From Carnegiea gigantea (Eukaryota > Streptophyta > Magnoliopsida > Caryophyllales > Cactaceae), in assembly GCA_029747015.1 (NCBI GenBank), contig JAKOGI010001966.1, forward strand, positions 51,001 through 115,000: 64,000 bases of DNA. Reading direction: 5' to 3'. A program made the position numbers and the translations under genes. Positions 35,756 through 46,648 of this stretch are shown piece after piece (positions within the stretch are counted from its first letter, which is position 1; every line of letters starts with the position of its first letter). Under the pieces are notes generated by a model that worked only from the letters and a program-made list of their open reading frames with translations, ran no database searches and had not been told where the DNA came from.

Positions 35756-36050
35756 TTTTACCCCTTCCTCAAGACAACTTATGTTGTTGGGTATGGACTT
35801 ATGGATGTTTTCAAGTTTGTAATTCCTTCTCCCCAACCCAGCACTCAAGCGTCAAGATGACCAAGGACACATTGCTGCTGCCTACTGCTGCAATTTTACC
35901 CCCTTCCCCCAAGACAACTTGTGTTGTCTATGATGGCTATGGACACTAGATGTTTCAAGTTTGTAATTCCTATCCCCAAATTCCCCACCCCAACCCTCAA
36001 GAGTGAGGACCCATTGCTGGCTTGCTGCTGCCTGTTGCTGTGATAAGTCA
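35756..36050 (+). repeat. 138-bp tandem repeat in the hAT 3' region
   Basis: A unit starting TTTTACCCC(C)TTCC, passing AAGACAACTT(A/G)TGTTGT and TTTCAAGTTTGTAATTCCT, and ending with a CTGCTGCCT(A/G)(T/C)TGCTG stretch occurs at 35756 and 35894. It lies downstream of the transposase stop. Confidence 0.75.
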
Positions 36051-36209
36051 TGAGCATCTTGCTATTTTATTTCTTACTTTATTATGTTTTGTGTTGCCCT
36101 CAAGCTTCTAAAGTTAATAGTCACAATATTCAGTGCCATAACAGCAAGAGTTTGGTTTTAATTTGACATGAAAAAGGTGTACTAAATGTAGTTTTTTTCT
36201 CCCAAATAT

Positions 36210-36430
36210 TGGGTAATTATTAAGCGAACCAGAAACTCGGTTAACCAAACCGAAAAAGCGGTTAACCGAATATTTCGGTTCGGTTACGAATTGAATTTTG
36301 TCCGAACCAAAAATTTGGTTAACCGAAAGTCGGTTAACCGAAAATTTCGGTTCGGTTACGATTCTGTATTTTCACTAACCGAATTTTCGGTTAACCGACT
36401 TTCAGTTAACCGAAAGTCTAGTTAACCGGT
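36210..36430. repeat. Right subterminal repeat array of the hAT element
   Basis: GGTTAACCGAA and its reverse complement, with TTCGGTTCGGTTACG, occur many times, mirroring the left array at 32120-32290. Confidence 0.7.
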
Positions 36431-36444
36431 TTTGCACAGCCCTA

Positions 36445-36530
36445 GCGTGGATGATTGTGGCACCACGCTCTTCACATTCTTTCCTTAGAACCCTAAGGAG
36501 GTCAGCCCTTGCCAGCACATCAAGATCAAC
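36445..36530 (-). pseudogene. ABCI-like relic, Walker B exon, second piece
   Basis: Codons read [16 protein letters not shown] and then [14 protein letters not shown], the D-loop region directly after Walker B. It is bounded at 36530 by the inserted LTR (duplicated bases follow) and at 36445 by the hAT element. Confidence 0.9.
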
Positions 36531-36535
36531 GGTGC

Positions 36536-36836
36536 TGTTGATATAATAGGTAGCCGCAAACGTACGGTATCACTTTGTAGTATAATACAGTGAATACGGA
36601 TCGTTCTCACGAAGATGAAAGTATTAAATTAACCAATTTAGCTAAACTATAAATATCTAAATTAATGACTAAACTTATAACTTGACTTAACAAGATTAGA
36701 CACTAAATAAATAGAATAATTAACTAGATAAAACAATAATAACAATATTAGGGCTAAACAACCTATCTTTTGCCACTTGGAGACAAACACCAGACCACTC
36801 CACCTAGCTTTTGCTCCTTGAGATTTGGAAAAGTTA

Positions 36837-36876
<40 letters not shown>

Positions 36877-38094
36877 GTGATAATAATAGTAATAATAACC
36901 TAATAGCTACTAGCCTATTGGTGTGAAAAAGTATACGAATCAGAGACTCCTAAGCATGAGTCCCAACAAGAAAACAAAAGTTACTAACAGGGATTAAAAA
37001 AATATAAATGAGAATGAAGGGGTGGGGGCATGGCAAACGTAGCAATTTAGTCAAAAGATTAAATTTTTACCCAAAAAAAAACAGAGCAACAGTAGCTTGG
37101 GAAACAACTAAAGACGGAGCAGACAAACTAATGAAAAACAGAGCATGGAAACGCAAGAAACATAAATTAATTCAAGTGACTAAAATCTGGACCAAAAATC
37201 TGTCAATTAATTCAATCCAATGCTAAATCTGGGTAAAAGCACAAGGTCAAAAAATAAGAACGAACTTATTCGAGTACTCCGAGCTCTAAACAATGGCTTC
37301 CCAGGTCCCTGAATCAACAATGGAAGCGGACCCAGAAATTACAATAATCTGAAATACGGGAAGACAACATTGAAAGAAAGCTGAAATTTTAGTTTGAACT
37401 ATGGCTAATGAACTAACTGTTGTCCAAATTGATACTAAACACTCAAAATTTCCCCGCTACTTATACATAAATTTGTCCCCCTGTAACCGTTATTCGACTC
37501 CACAAAATCTGAACTTGGCGGATTCTTTGCTATCCACTTTGCACGATTCAAGGAATGGAGCCGTTGGGTCACCTTCGGGCCTTCTCATCTCCCTTGAACA
37601 GTCACCCCAGCAAGGAACCCTTCTGAACGAATTTTACCGTTGATGGCAACTTATGGGCGAAAAAGGTGGAGAAGATTAAGAGGTTGTTTTCTGGGTTGGT
37701 TGAAGAGACAGAGAAGAATCGGGCTGAAGGGCAGCAATATCGGGTGATGGGTTGTGAGAGGAGAGAATGAATTAAGGGGGGAGGGGGTTAGTCATGTGCA
37801 AGGCATGTGAGAGTGAATGGAAAACTTGATATGGGTTGGGCTAAATGGCGAAATGGGCTGTGCATTTTTTTTCTGATTCAATGCCTTGGCTCTCAGATTT
37901 GGACCTTGTTTGAGTTTCAGTACTTCGACCCGATTCATTTTTTTGATATTTCATTGTTTTTCTGCAATTTTCCGGATTTATTCCATAACCTGCAAAATAA
38001 AATAAAATCAGATAAATATCCTAATTTAATATTTATTCAAGCATAAAATAAGCATAAAGGGACATATTAAAATATTATATTTTTGGGACAAACA
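36536..38094 (-). mobile_element. Solo LTR (about 1.56 kb) inserted in the Walker B exon
   Basis: The insertion splits the codons for DEV and TVDLD, which join in frame when it is removed. Its ends are TGTTGATA and GACAAACA. Orientation is inferred from the U5-like edge near 36536 (GGATCGTTCTCACGAAGATG read on the reverse strand) and from TTGCAG-type phrases near 37990. The flanks are GGTGC and GGGAC, an imperfect duplication; both can be derived from GGTGAC by losing one base each. No internal domain is present. A long ATA microsatellite lies at 36838-36898. Confidence 0.65.
36838..36898. repeat. (ATA)n microsatellite
   Basis: About twenty ATA units, the last ones interrupted by G. Confidence 0.95.
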
Positions 38095-38117
38095 GGGACC
38101 TCATCAAGCAAAAGAAC
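38095..38117 (-). pseudogene. ABCI-like relic, Walker B exon, first piece
   Basis: The acceptor TTTGTCTAG is followed by GTT CTT TTG CTT GAT GAG GT, which encodes VLLLDE(V): the Walker B strand with its Asp and the catalytic Glu. The solo LTR cuts the next codon. Confidence 0.85.
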
Positions 38118-38279
38118 CTAGACAAACAAGATCAAGTTTTAACTAAATAAGATTATCAAGTTCATGATAGGAGGACGAAGTAAAACCCAACATGACGCAA
38201 GAGCAGCACGTATCTTGAATGATTTGAGGAATGGCAAGGTGAGGAAATTTGAAGAGGGGTGTCAAAATATCTATGGATT

Positions 38280-38580
38280 TTGACCTAGAATTGAAATTAA
38301 ATATATAAATTAAACAAATTTGAAATTGAAATTGACAAATAAACTCACAAATTAGACTATAAAAATAAAATGATCTACAAATTGAGAATTAAATTAAACA
38401 AATTGGGAATTGAAATTGGCAAATAAACTCACAAATTAAACAATAAAACAAACTAATCTACAAATTGAGAATTAACCTAGAATTGAAATTAAACCTATAA
38501 ATTAACCAAATTTGGAATTGAAACTGACAAATAAATTCAAGTTAAACAATACAAACTTATTAATCTACGAGATGAAGAAT
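38280..38580. repeat. Minisatellite, about three units of 85-110 bp
   Basis: The phrases ATTGAAATT(G/A), ACAAATAAA(C/T)TCA and ATCTACAAATTGAGAATTAA return three times in the same order. The region is very A-rich. It lies in the intron upstream of the Walker B exon. Confidence 0.75.
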
Positions 38581-38859
38581 TAAGTAACAAATGCAAGTCA
38601 ATTAAACATTTAAACTAGTATTACTAAAAGGAGAAGTCACAAATTTGGAGAGAGAGGTGAGGCTGGTGGGCCATGCGCTAGCCGTCAGGAGGCGACTCGG
38701 GGTGGGAACAGTCACCGGCGGCCGGCCGGCGGTACTTTGGTGGCTGAGTGTGTGAGAGGGGGGTGGTTTGGGTAGCGAGTGGTCGAGTGCAAAACTGCGA
38801 ACAGATGAAGCCGAGAACACGAACAGGGGTTGGGGTTTATCCCAATATCTGCAAGGTGT

Positions 38860-38990
38860 AAGTAAAAAAAATTGAAAAAAAAAAAAAACTGCAAAAGTGA
38901 AGGTTGGAGGATTAGAGCTCGCAACATCAAACACAGCCAATATAACCAGAAAGCACCTAGACCACTGAGCCAAGGGCAATTTCATATCTC
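38860..38990 (-). mobile_element. Probable tRNA-derived SINE head
   Basis: On the minus strand TGGCTCAGTGGTCTAGG (38956-38972) matches the RNA polymerase III A box, and 35 bases later GAGCTCTAATCC (38909-38920) resembles a B box with one or two changes. A T-rich run follows. The spacing fits a tRNA-like promoter. The cloverleaf is not convincing, so a SINE rather than a tRNA gene. Confidence 0.5.
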
Positions 38991-40397
38991 CTTTAAACGC
39001 ATTTGCTACAAATATTCAACGTCTCATCTTTTTAATTTTCTAACATATATTAATATTTTTTTCTTTTTTGAGAAGGGTGTCGAGTGACACCATTGACACC
39101 ACGGTGGCTACGTCACTAAGGAGACCCACACAGATTTGAAACGCGCCTTCTCTGACCAACACATTGTGGATCCTCCAAGACAGATCAATATGCACCACCT
39201 ACTTGCGCAGAAGACACTCAACAGTTTTACATGCAACATCCTTTTGATAATTTTGGCGGGGAAGGGCACTAGAGGCAAAAGTTCAGAAAGACAAGGCATT
39301 GAATTAAGTGAACCAAAGCCACCCAAAACTCTATCAAGACAGACCAACTCCCTTTGCCAGGTTTTTTGTCATCTCTATCTAGCCTGATTCACCTAGCAAA
39401 ATCAACTTTTCCTCGAAGCTATTCTCATGCTGGTAGGAATGGGAGCAACTCCTTGTTGCTACCAATCCTAATGCCAACCGAATGTCTTCTCCTTCAAAAT
39501 GCTGTTGCACCCCAGTTTAGCTACAAATATTTGTACCCAGAACCAAATGAACCTTGAAGTGGATACAATATGATCCCTTCCTGACTCAAAAGGCACTCAA
39601 TCACTAACAACTGGACATGAAGCCTTTCAAATTACGCATTCCAGAGTAGGCTAGTTTTGCTATTTATCATGTATTGTTTCTTGTCTCTACTTCATTGGTA
39701 AGGATCTTAAAAAAATCAACACAATAGACCACAGGACTCATCAATGAAATAGACAAGCACGTATTTCATGGCTAGGTCAAATTCATTCCAGAGAGTATCA
39801 TTATTGCAATTGCACTGCATTCACTGCCAAGTATGAAACTGTCAGAGACTCCTACATATGCCCAAATGTAATTGAATACCATAACCGACAACAGGTATTT
39901 AAAGCTAAGATGAAGAAATAAAGATGCCACAAAATGAATAAACAAGTTCAGCAGGAAAAAGGATCAGTGAAAGTGCATGTTCCTTAGGAGTGATCATGTA
40001 ACAAGAGCGATGTCCAAAAATCGTCTTGCAACAAAGAAAAGGTCTACGCACTAGGTTTCATATTAAGGGAGTGGGAGACTGAACACTGGATTTCAAAGTC
40101 ACAGTTAACCATCCCATTGAGTTGGCATTGGGGTATAACAAACATGCCAAAATCGAAACCAGATCGATACTCCAAGAGTCCCACCCAAGGGGAATGGGGG
40201 GTCCGACATAGCAAACTTATCATGAATTGCATAAATGCAGAAAGTCTGGTTAAGTTAGGCCTCATATTTAAAAACCAGTGACTGCCTGCTGCTCTCCAAA
40301 ATGGAAGCTGAAGACAGTTTAGAGAGTCATTTTTTGTTGGTTCGCTATAACCTAAGCTGAACAAATTGCCTATACATGTAGGCACGAAAAATTTAGT
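38991..40397. other. Intron of the ABCI-like relic, no recognised content
   Basis: It has higher G/C than its flanks and several open stretches of 60-120 codons on both strands, none with a motif I recognise. The missing exon with the ABC signature would be expected between 38118 and 41644; I could not find it here. Confidence 0.4.
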
Positions 40398-41128
40398 AAT
40401 ATGTGTCATGTCGGAAAATAAATATAAATTGATTATTTTGGGTTAGCCCATCTAATTCATTTAATTTATTTAAATAAATTGGGTCTAATCGACTACCAAG
40501 TCATAACCCAAACGACTACCAAATTAACGGTCAAATTGACTATTAAATCGCCAGTCAAATAAACTAACAAGTCAAAGGTCCAATTAACGGCCCAAAAATG
40601 TGAATAAGCCGCAAACTCTCGTAAAGAAAGGAGGATGCTTTCTCTATAAATAGAGCATTACTCTATCCTAATCAAGGAGTTCGAAAATTTATTCACTTCG
40701 AAGGCATTTTAAAGACACAAAGTGTTAATTTCTCTATATGAAGACACTAAGCGCAATTAAAACACGTGTCGCCTACCATCGAAGATCAAAGACAACACAT
40801 CTTGATTGAGATCAAGTCTCTTATGCCATCTCTCAAGATCAAATTCATTGAAGCTCAATAAAAGGAAATTAAATCAATCAACTAGATCGAGATTCAAGTC
40901 AATCGACCCTCTTACAAGTACAAATTGGAGATCAAATCAGAGGAATTATTTATTTGTTCATCTTGCAACAAATATACAGAGAATGTACCCATATCTTCTG
41001 AAATTAATACAAATTAAATTTATCCATATTTTTTGTCTTATTTATTTTTAGACTCAAAATTTATATTTATAGCCTAAAATTGACTTTTCGAGCTATTGAG
41101 AAAGTGGACATGACATATGACAAATATG
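40398..41128 (+). mobile_element. Solo LTR (719 bp) with 6-bp target duplication
   Basis: The LTR is 40404-41122, starting TGTCATGTC and ending ATGACA. AATATG is present at 40398-40403 and at 41123-41128. TATAAATAGAGCA lies at about 40657. A relative lies inverted at 22087-22745. No internal sequence remains, so recombination between LTRs removed it. Confidence 0.8.
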
Positions 41129-41644
41129 CATGAAATGATCAAGACTTTTTCTATCCAAACAGTCTCGTAAACAAGATACTTGACTGGCTAACAACAGTAC
41201 CACGATAATTCAGGCTGCCAAGTGGTCTGCTCACTCATTGATGAGTAGAATACAAAATTTCACTCCCCAAAAGGGAACAAACTGGCAATGGTGGACCTTA
41301 GACAATCATTAAGCAACTGGAGTCTCGCAATGAAGGCAGGATTCATTTGGGTTCAAGAAATAATGGCAAATAATAACAGGTGCACTGAGATAATTTCAAG
41401 ACATTCTTCGGAAATGAAGTCCCACACAAGCAGATATTACCTCCTTGTCTGCCCGCCCAAGCAGTTGAAAATCCACGCAGTTGTCCAAGACAGCAGTCGA
41501 AAATCTACGCTGAGAATATGTCAGCAGGTGAGGTATGCAGCATCCAGAGCTATCGGGTACCAAGCACAATACAACCACATCACTGTTCATGCCAAAGCAA
41601 TTAGATGGAAGTTACAACACCAGTAACAAATCAAAGTGCAATAC
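41129..41644 (-). other. Intron 3 of the ABCI-like relic, upstream part
   Basis: No mobile element or exon is recognised. The sequence joins the DNA left of the solo LTR without a break. Confidence 0.4.
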
Positions 41645-41764
41645 CTCTATTAGTTCAGCTCTTCTATCAGGATCTACACCTGCCACTCCAAATATCATTT
41701 TCACAGCAGAAACATCCATCTGAATAGAAACCTCAAATCCGGCAAAAGCAACATCTGGCTTCTA
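41645..41764 (-). pseudogene. ABCI-like relic, exon 3
   Basis: After the acceptor TGTGCAG come 40 codons: a TAG where Trp is expected, then DVAFAGFEVSIQMDVSAVKM and IFGVAGVDPDRRAELIE, followed by the donor GTATTG. This is the family-specific segment between Walker A and the signature. Apart from the TAG it is open. Confidence 0.85.
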
Positions 41765-42629
41765 CTGCACAGACAACAGCAACATTGTAAAAGAAATGCT
41801 TACATTGGCAAAGAGTAATAAGACACAGCATACATGTAAGACCTCATAGGTAATCAATTGCTGCTGTCTTTCAAACTGACTTTTATTAAGGCCCTGTTCT
41901 TTTCTGTGACTGGGACCATTTAGCATACAACTTACTGTTCCTTACAGTTCCTTACATCTTTAACTAAATTCTTAGCGCTTCTTACATATTCTTACTTTTT
42001 CTTCAATCTCCTTATATATTTTTCATAACATTCAACTTGTCATCTAACTTTTTCTTATATTTATCGAACTATGTATATATATATTTTTATATATTGCCAA
42101 TATGAAAAATTTTTCAACTTTTTTAATGAATATAATATTTGCATAAACATAAAAACAAAATTGAGCAATGTGAATTAATATTTGAATTTCGACATGAAGC
42201 ATATATGCTATTATATAGAGAAAATAAGTCAAAATGTTTTAAAATTCGAATATAAAAATTGCATTTATACTTGAGTTTCGACGTGAATCATATATGAAAA
42301 TAGTCAAATTATAGTTGACAAAAGCATTTCAGCTATTTTATCCTTAAGTTTATCCACGACAACTTGGTTACTATTATCGTACAATTTAACATTGCTTGAA
42401 TTTAAATCCAAAATGTTTAATTTAAATACAATTTCATTTTTAGAGTTCTATTTAATTTATCGTACAATTGAACATATTTGGTTCTCCATATTTGTCAACT
42501 CGAATTTATCTTATTGTTATTTAATTGACTTGTTTCCACAATGGGAGTTGTTATTTTTGCCTATTTAATTAACCTGTTTAAAGGTTTATTTTCTTAATTA
42601 CATTATTTCAATATTATTTTTTTGTCATC
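41765..42629. other. Intron 2 start and left arm of the inverted-end element
   Basis: Apart from the terminal repeat and the TTCTTACA words (about 41930-42010), this is AT-rich sequence with no coding content. Confidence 0.4.
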
Positions 42630-42989
42630 CAAAATAATACAACACCACCTCCCAGTGAGGGTCTTGCTTTCGCAGGGTATGAAGAAATCTAGATATAGGC
42701 AACCTTACCTCTACTGGTATCCCTACCTATAGAGAGGCTGATTCTAAAAGACCCACAAAATGGGATTTTGTGATAACATTTTATGGAAAAAACTAAGGAT
42801 AAGCAACAAGGAATGAACTAATAAATACTAATAAATCATGTGACAGTACTATGTAAACATAAGTACAACATAGCAGAGGAAGGTACAACATCTTAACAAA
42901 CAGAGGTAAGCAAACAAATGTCTCTTCCAGATGTATGCACTACATGTATACAAACACGACATATGAAAAAAACCACAACCAAGCATACA

Positions 42990-44018
42990 CTACTGCAACT
43001 GAAAGACAACGACGAGGCAATCTCTCTGTGATCTAAGACCTTAATCCTATCCCGCTATAGTCTTCTATCCTGAGTCATGTCCTTCATCAACCCTATAACT
43101 TTTATGCCCTCTCCAATCGCCTTGTCCAAACTCTTCTTTGGTCGTTCCCTACCTCTTTTATCTTCAGGAATGTTAATCCTCTCATATCTCACTAGAGCAT
43201 CCACACTCCTTTTCACATGACCAAACCATCTGAGTTTTGTTTCTCTCATCTTATCTGCGATGGGAGCCACTTTAACTAAATCTCTTACTACTCCGTTTCT
43301 AATTCTATCCATTCTTCTATAACCGCACATCCATCAAATCATTCTCATCTATACTACCATCAACCTTTGAATTTGTGTCTTTTCATAGGCCAACACTCTG
43401 ATCCATACAACACAGCAGGTCTAACTACCACATGATAAACTTTGCCTTTTAATCCTACATGCATCTTCTTATCACACAACACACCTGAAGCATACTTTCA
43501 TTTTTGCAAATCTTACTTTTATGCGCTGGTTAATGTCTTCGTCAATATACCCTTTCTGTTGAATGATCAAAACATAAACATTTAATCTTCTAGACCTTTG
43601 GTATTGTCATCCCATCAATGGTTATTTTTCCCCTTGCGTCTTTCCTTCCACTAAAACAACAATATAAGTATTCAGTTTTCAATCTACTTATTCTAAAACC
43701 TCTAGGCTCCGGTGTATGTCTCCAGCGCTCCAACTTTTCATTAACTCCCTTTTCGGTCTCATCAATAAAAACAATATTATCTGCAAGTAACATACACCAT
43801 GATAACTCATCTTGAATCCATGTTGGAAGTTCATCCATAACTAGTGCGAAATGAAAAGAGCTTAAAGCGGAACCCTTATGAAGGCCCACACCAACGTAGA
43901 AGTCATTGGTAACCCATCCTGACGTCCTGACAATCATCCTACCTCCCGCGTACATATCCTTAATAACTCGAATATACACATCCTTAATAACTCGAATATA
44001 CACAGGTAGCACTCCTTT
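42990..44018 (-). pseudogene. RTE LINE ORF, C-terminal part (reverse transcriptase and tail)
   Basis: From the TR-GAG border it reads KGVLPVYIRVIKDVYIRVIKD (an 8-residue duplication, see repeat entry), then GLHKGSALSSFHFALVMDEL (43800-43890). CMLLADNIVFIDE follows at about 43755-43795, where the catalytic FADD box has become LADN, and then RLKTEYL. A further piece (43055-43330) has MCGYRRMDRIRN, RETKLRWFGHVKR and ERPKKSLDKAI, the characteristic RTE C-terminal tail. Frameshifts lie near 43585 and 43335. With Asp replaced in the active site it could not be active. Confidence 0.85.
43956..44003. repeat. 24-bp in-frame tandem duplication in the RTE ORF
   Basis: ATCCTTAATAACTCGAATAT begins at 43956 and again at 43980, an exact repeat of 24 bases that adds eight codons (YIRVIKD repeated). 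Confidence 0.9.
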
Positions 44019-45347
44019 TGATGTATGTGTGGGTGATAAGTGATCCAAATCACCAAATCAAACTCAAACTCAAAAACAAACCAAAGTGAAGAGAGAAATG
44101 AAAGATGGATGGAATGGAAGAAGATCTTCAACACACAAAAAAAAGGATAGAACAAGATCTTGCAATTGAGATAATCCTTCACGGAGCCACTCAATGGCTT
44201 GATCTTGGGCTAATTCTCTTGTCTTAGCCGAGGAATCACTCCAATGGAGAAGATAGAGAACCTAGAACACCACTTGAATTTGCCACAATTCAAGATATAG
44301 AACTAGGAATTTTAGATGCACTTTTGAAAAACACACTCAAAGTACTTGTATTGCTTTTGGAATTGGAGTACAAGCTGAATGACAAGCATCACACGCCCCT
44401 CCCCTTTTATAAGCTCAGCAAAAGACAACCAAAAGACTCAATAACTCCTAACAATTAAAACTAGCTAATGAAAAGTCTAAGTAAAATGAAAAGACTCATC
44501 ATAAAAAGGGTAGGGGAGGTTACAAGGAATATTCTAGGATTTCTACAGCTGATTATTCCCATCTAGAAGCATCTAAAACGTGCACAATATCAGCCACACA
44601 GTCACATGTAACCGAAGACTCTTCATATTCCCAGAATTAATCCTTGCAACTGCCTCAACTTCAACAGAGCATAACTTCCAGAATACTCGGCCAATCACGC
44701 GTTCTTGGGCTTTTTAGAAAGCCCTGGAAGTCTATTTTCCAGAATGGGCTCATTTGCTCAATTTGGATAAGCGGTGTAAAAGTTATGGCCCAAACAATGC
44801 ACCTATCTTAGACTGGACTGGATCAGAATAACGTATCTTTGAGTGATATTTTGCCCAATCAAATGACGTCCAAATCAAACAAACTTGGGCTTATTTTAAA
44901 GCTGAAATCTTAAGCTTTCAAAGCATATGAGCCCTCAAGTTGTGGGTCTACTCGAGCTTGTCCAAAAGTTGCCACAACAATTACCTTCCGCAGGGACGAA
45001 TCGGGCACTAATTCTTCCGGAAGGAATAAAATTTTTCTACAGAGTTTTGCCACGTCTTTGACTTCTTGAAGCTTGATTGGGTCTTTCTTGGGCTGGGCTT
45101 GATGGTCTTTGGGCCGTTCATGATGGTCTCCATCATTGAAATGCAAGGTACTCTTGATCCCCATTTGGAAAACCCGTTTGGAAAAGGCACTTTGACGTTC
45201 AAATAGAACTCTATAAAGTGTCTTTTGTCATGAAATTCAAATATTGTAACCAAAGAGGAGCGTTGCCATGCATGAACTTGTTTGAAACTTACCTCCCTTG
45301 AAGTTGAGTTTAAAGAATGAAAATGATCCCCTTGAAAATATACATCA
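44019..45347 (-). repeat. 3' LTR of the TR-GAG element
   Basis: The ends are TGATGTATAT (minus strand, 45347) and CACACATACATCA (44019). It is nearly identical to 46649-47981. Its first 340 bases on the minus strand are read as the end of the gag ORF. Confidence 0.95.
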
Positions 45348-46333
45348 ACCCCTCTCTCTTCGAAAAGAATTGTCCTCAATTCTTGTTGTGAATGAGGGCA
45401 TTCTTCTTGACTCAAGAGTTCCTCAATTCCTTCGACAACCCCACATAGCTCTAAATCAGACACTTGGAGTTCTTCAATTTCAAGCTCATCAAATATTGGA
45501 GGTAGGTCACAATTCACCTCATGGTTTTCATGACATCCTTCTTTAAAGATCAAGGGTTCTCCATGCTCGCCTTCCTTATCTATCCCTCTTGGTTGTCCCT
45601 CACTTGTGTTTCCCATTTGTCCCCCCATGGTTATAAGTTTGGTTAGTTCAGGTTCTAATTGTGGGGATAATGGAACAATGAAATTGTCATAACAAGGATC
45701 AAAGTGAGCAACACATGCTATTCCTTTATCTAAATGGTGATCTGGCACAAGTGGCAAAGGACATGAATAGTCTTCTTGTCCCTCAAGTTCAAAGGTCTCT
45801 TCATCACCATAGTCATCAAAAACAGGAGGTAGGTCAACCAGGCTTGAAGCTTCCTCCCCAAGGATCTTTTCATCTTTGTTGGGGTTAGGTTTCTCCAAAC
45901 AAAGGAAGGAAGTAGAGTTAGAGATACAAGCACTCATGGAACTCCCCTTGTTGAAAGGAATGCCTTTAGAAGAGGAATTAAAGCCATTTCCCTCAAAGGT
46001 AAGAAAAAGATGCTTCTGTAAGTAAGAGGTTGGAGCAAAAGCATACTTTAGTTTACCTCTCAACTTATCCCATGTTCTGATCTTACTTTTTCCTCTCTTC
46101 TTCCTCTTATACTTGTACTTTTCTCACCATTCAAGCGCATGGCCTCGGAGCTTCTTGATAACCACCTTAAACTTCTCTTGCTCGTCAATGTTGTAGCGAG
46201 TGAAGACTTGATCCACTTTGGAAATCCAGTAAGGGAAATCTTCTTTCTGGCCACGAAACTTTGGAGTTTCAAGGATGACCATCTCCTTTTCAATCAAAGC
46301 AATCTCTTTTCTCAAGTTCCCAAGAGAAATCAT
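45008..46333 (-). pseudogene. Gag-like ORF of the TR-GAG element, one stop, ends inside the LTR
   Basis: A single frame runs from the ATG at 46333 (MISLGNLRKEI) to a stop at 45008-45010, interrupted only by TGA at 46124-46126 in place of the second Trp of the LRGHALEWW motif. Residues about 20-100 are a retrotransposon Gag domain (FPYWISKVDQVFTRYNID, KFKVVIKKLRGHALEW, then RTWDKLRGKLKYAFAPTSY). The next 240 residues are acidic and hold two similar units, DLPPVFDDYGDEE and DLPPIFDELEIEE. The last 113 codons lie within the 3' LTR (from VYFQGDHFHSLN on). About 441 residues in all. Likely role: particle formation or RNA packaging with help from another element. Confidence 0.85.
45348..45360 (-). 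other. Polypurine tract of the TR-GAG element
   Basis: The minus strand reads AAGAGAGAGGGGT directly before the 3' LTR. It also lies inside the gag reading frame. Confidence 0.75.
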
Positions 46334-46634
46334 GATGGATGAATGCTTAAGGGTTCTTTGTAGGTTATGTGTTTAGGCTAGAAAAAGGCTATTTTGGAGA
46401 AGAGAAGGGAGGGCACGGTCGTGCAATGGGGCACTGGGGAACCGTGCTTGAGTGCTGCTTTGAAAATACTGAAAATCAAGGGTGGCACGGTCGTGCTAGG
46501 GAGCACGGTGTGGCCATGCCAAATTGCTGCCCGCGGATGCTTGGGTTTTGCACGGTTTTGCTGGTTTGAGTTGTTTTTGTGTTTTTGTTTGGGAAATGTG
46601 TTTGGGCTGCAACCTTGGTCAAATGGCAACCTAG

Positions 46635-46646
46635 GCTCTGATACCA
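46635..46646 (-). other. Primer binding site of the TR-GAG element
   Basis: The minus strand reads TGGTATCAGAGC, two bases inside the right LTR: a perfect initiator tRNA-Met complement. Confidence 0.9.
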
Positions 46647-46648
46647 AT

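Larger units (their letters stand above)
32092..36452. mobile_element. hAT transposon with perfect 8-bp target duplication
   Basis: The element proper is 32100-36444, 4,345 bp. It starts TAGGGGTCTGCAGAAA and ends TTTTGCACAGCCCTA, imperfect terminal inverted repeats of about 16 bp in the hAT style (TAGGG-TGTGCAAA). GCGTGGAT occurs at 32092-32099 and again at 36445-36452, an exact 8-bp duplication, which is the hAT hallmark. Inside are subterminal GGTTAACCG arrays, a pyrimidine-rich leader, a leader intron and a decayed transposase gene in the plus orientation. It sits in an exon of the ABCI-like relic. Confidence 0.95.

Noticed and set aside
38909..38972. tRNA gene
   Set aside because: The A box is good but the B box is altered and arms do not pair as a cloverleaf; a SINE head explains it better.
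38602..38985. 127-codon minus-strand open frame with a Phe-rich segment
   Set aside because: It crosses the SINE-like head and its T-run; composition, not homology, keeps it open.
45298..45546. Plus-strand open frame in the TR-GAG element
   Set aside because: It is the complement of the acidic Gag segment; no motif.
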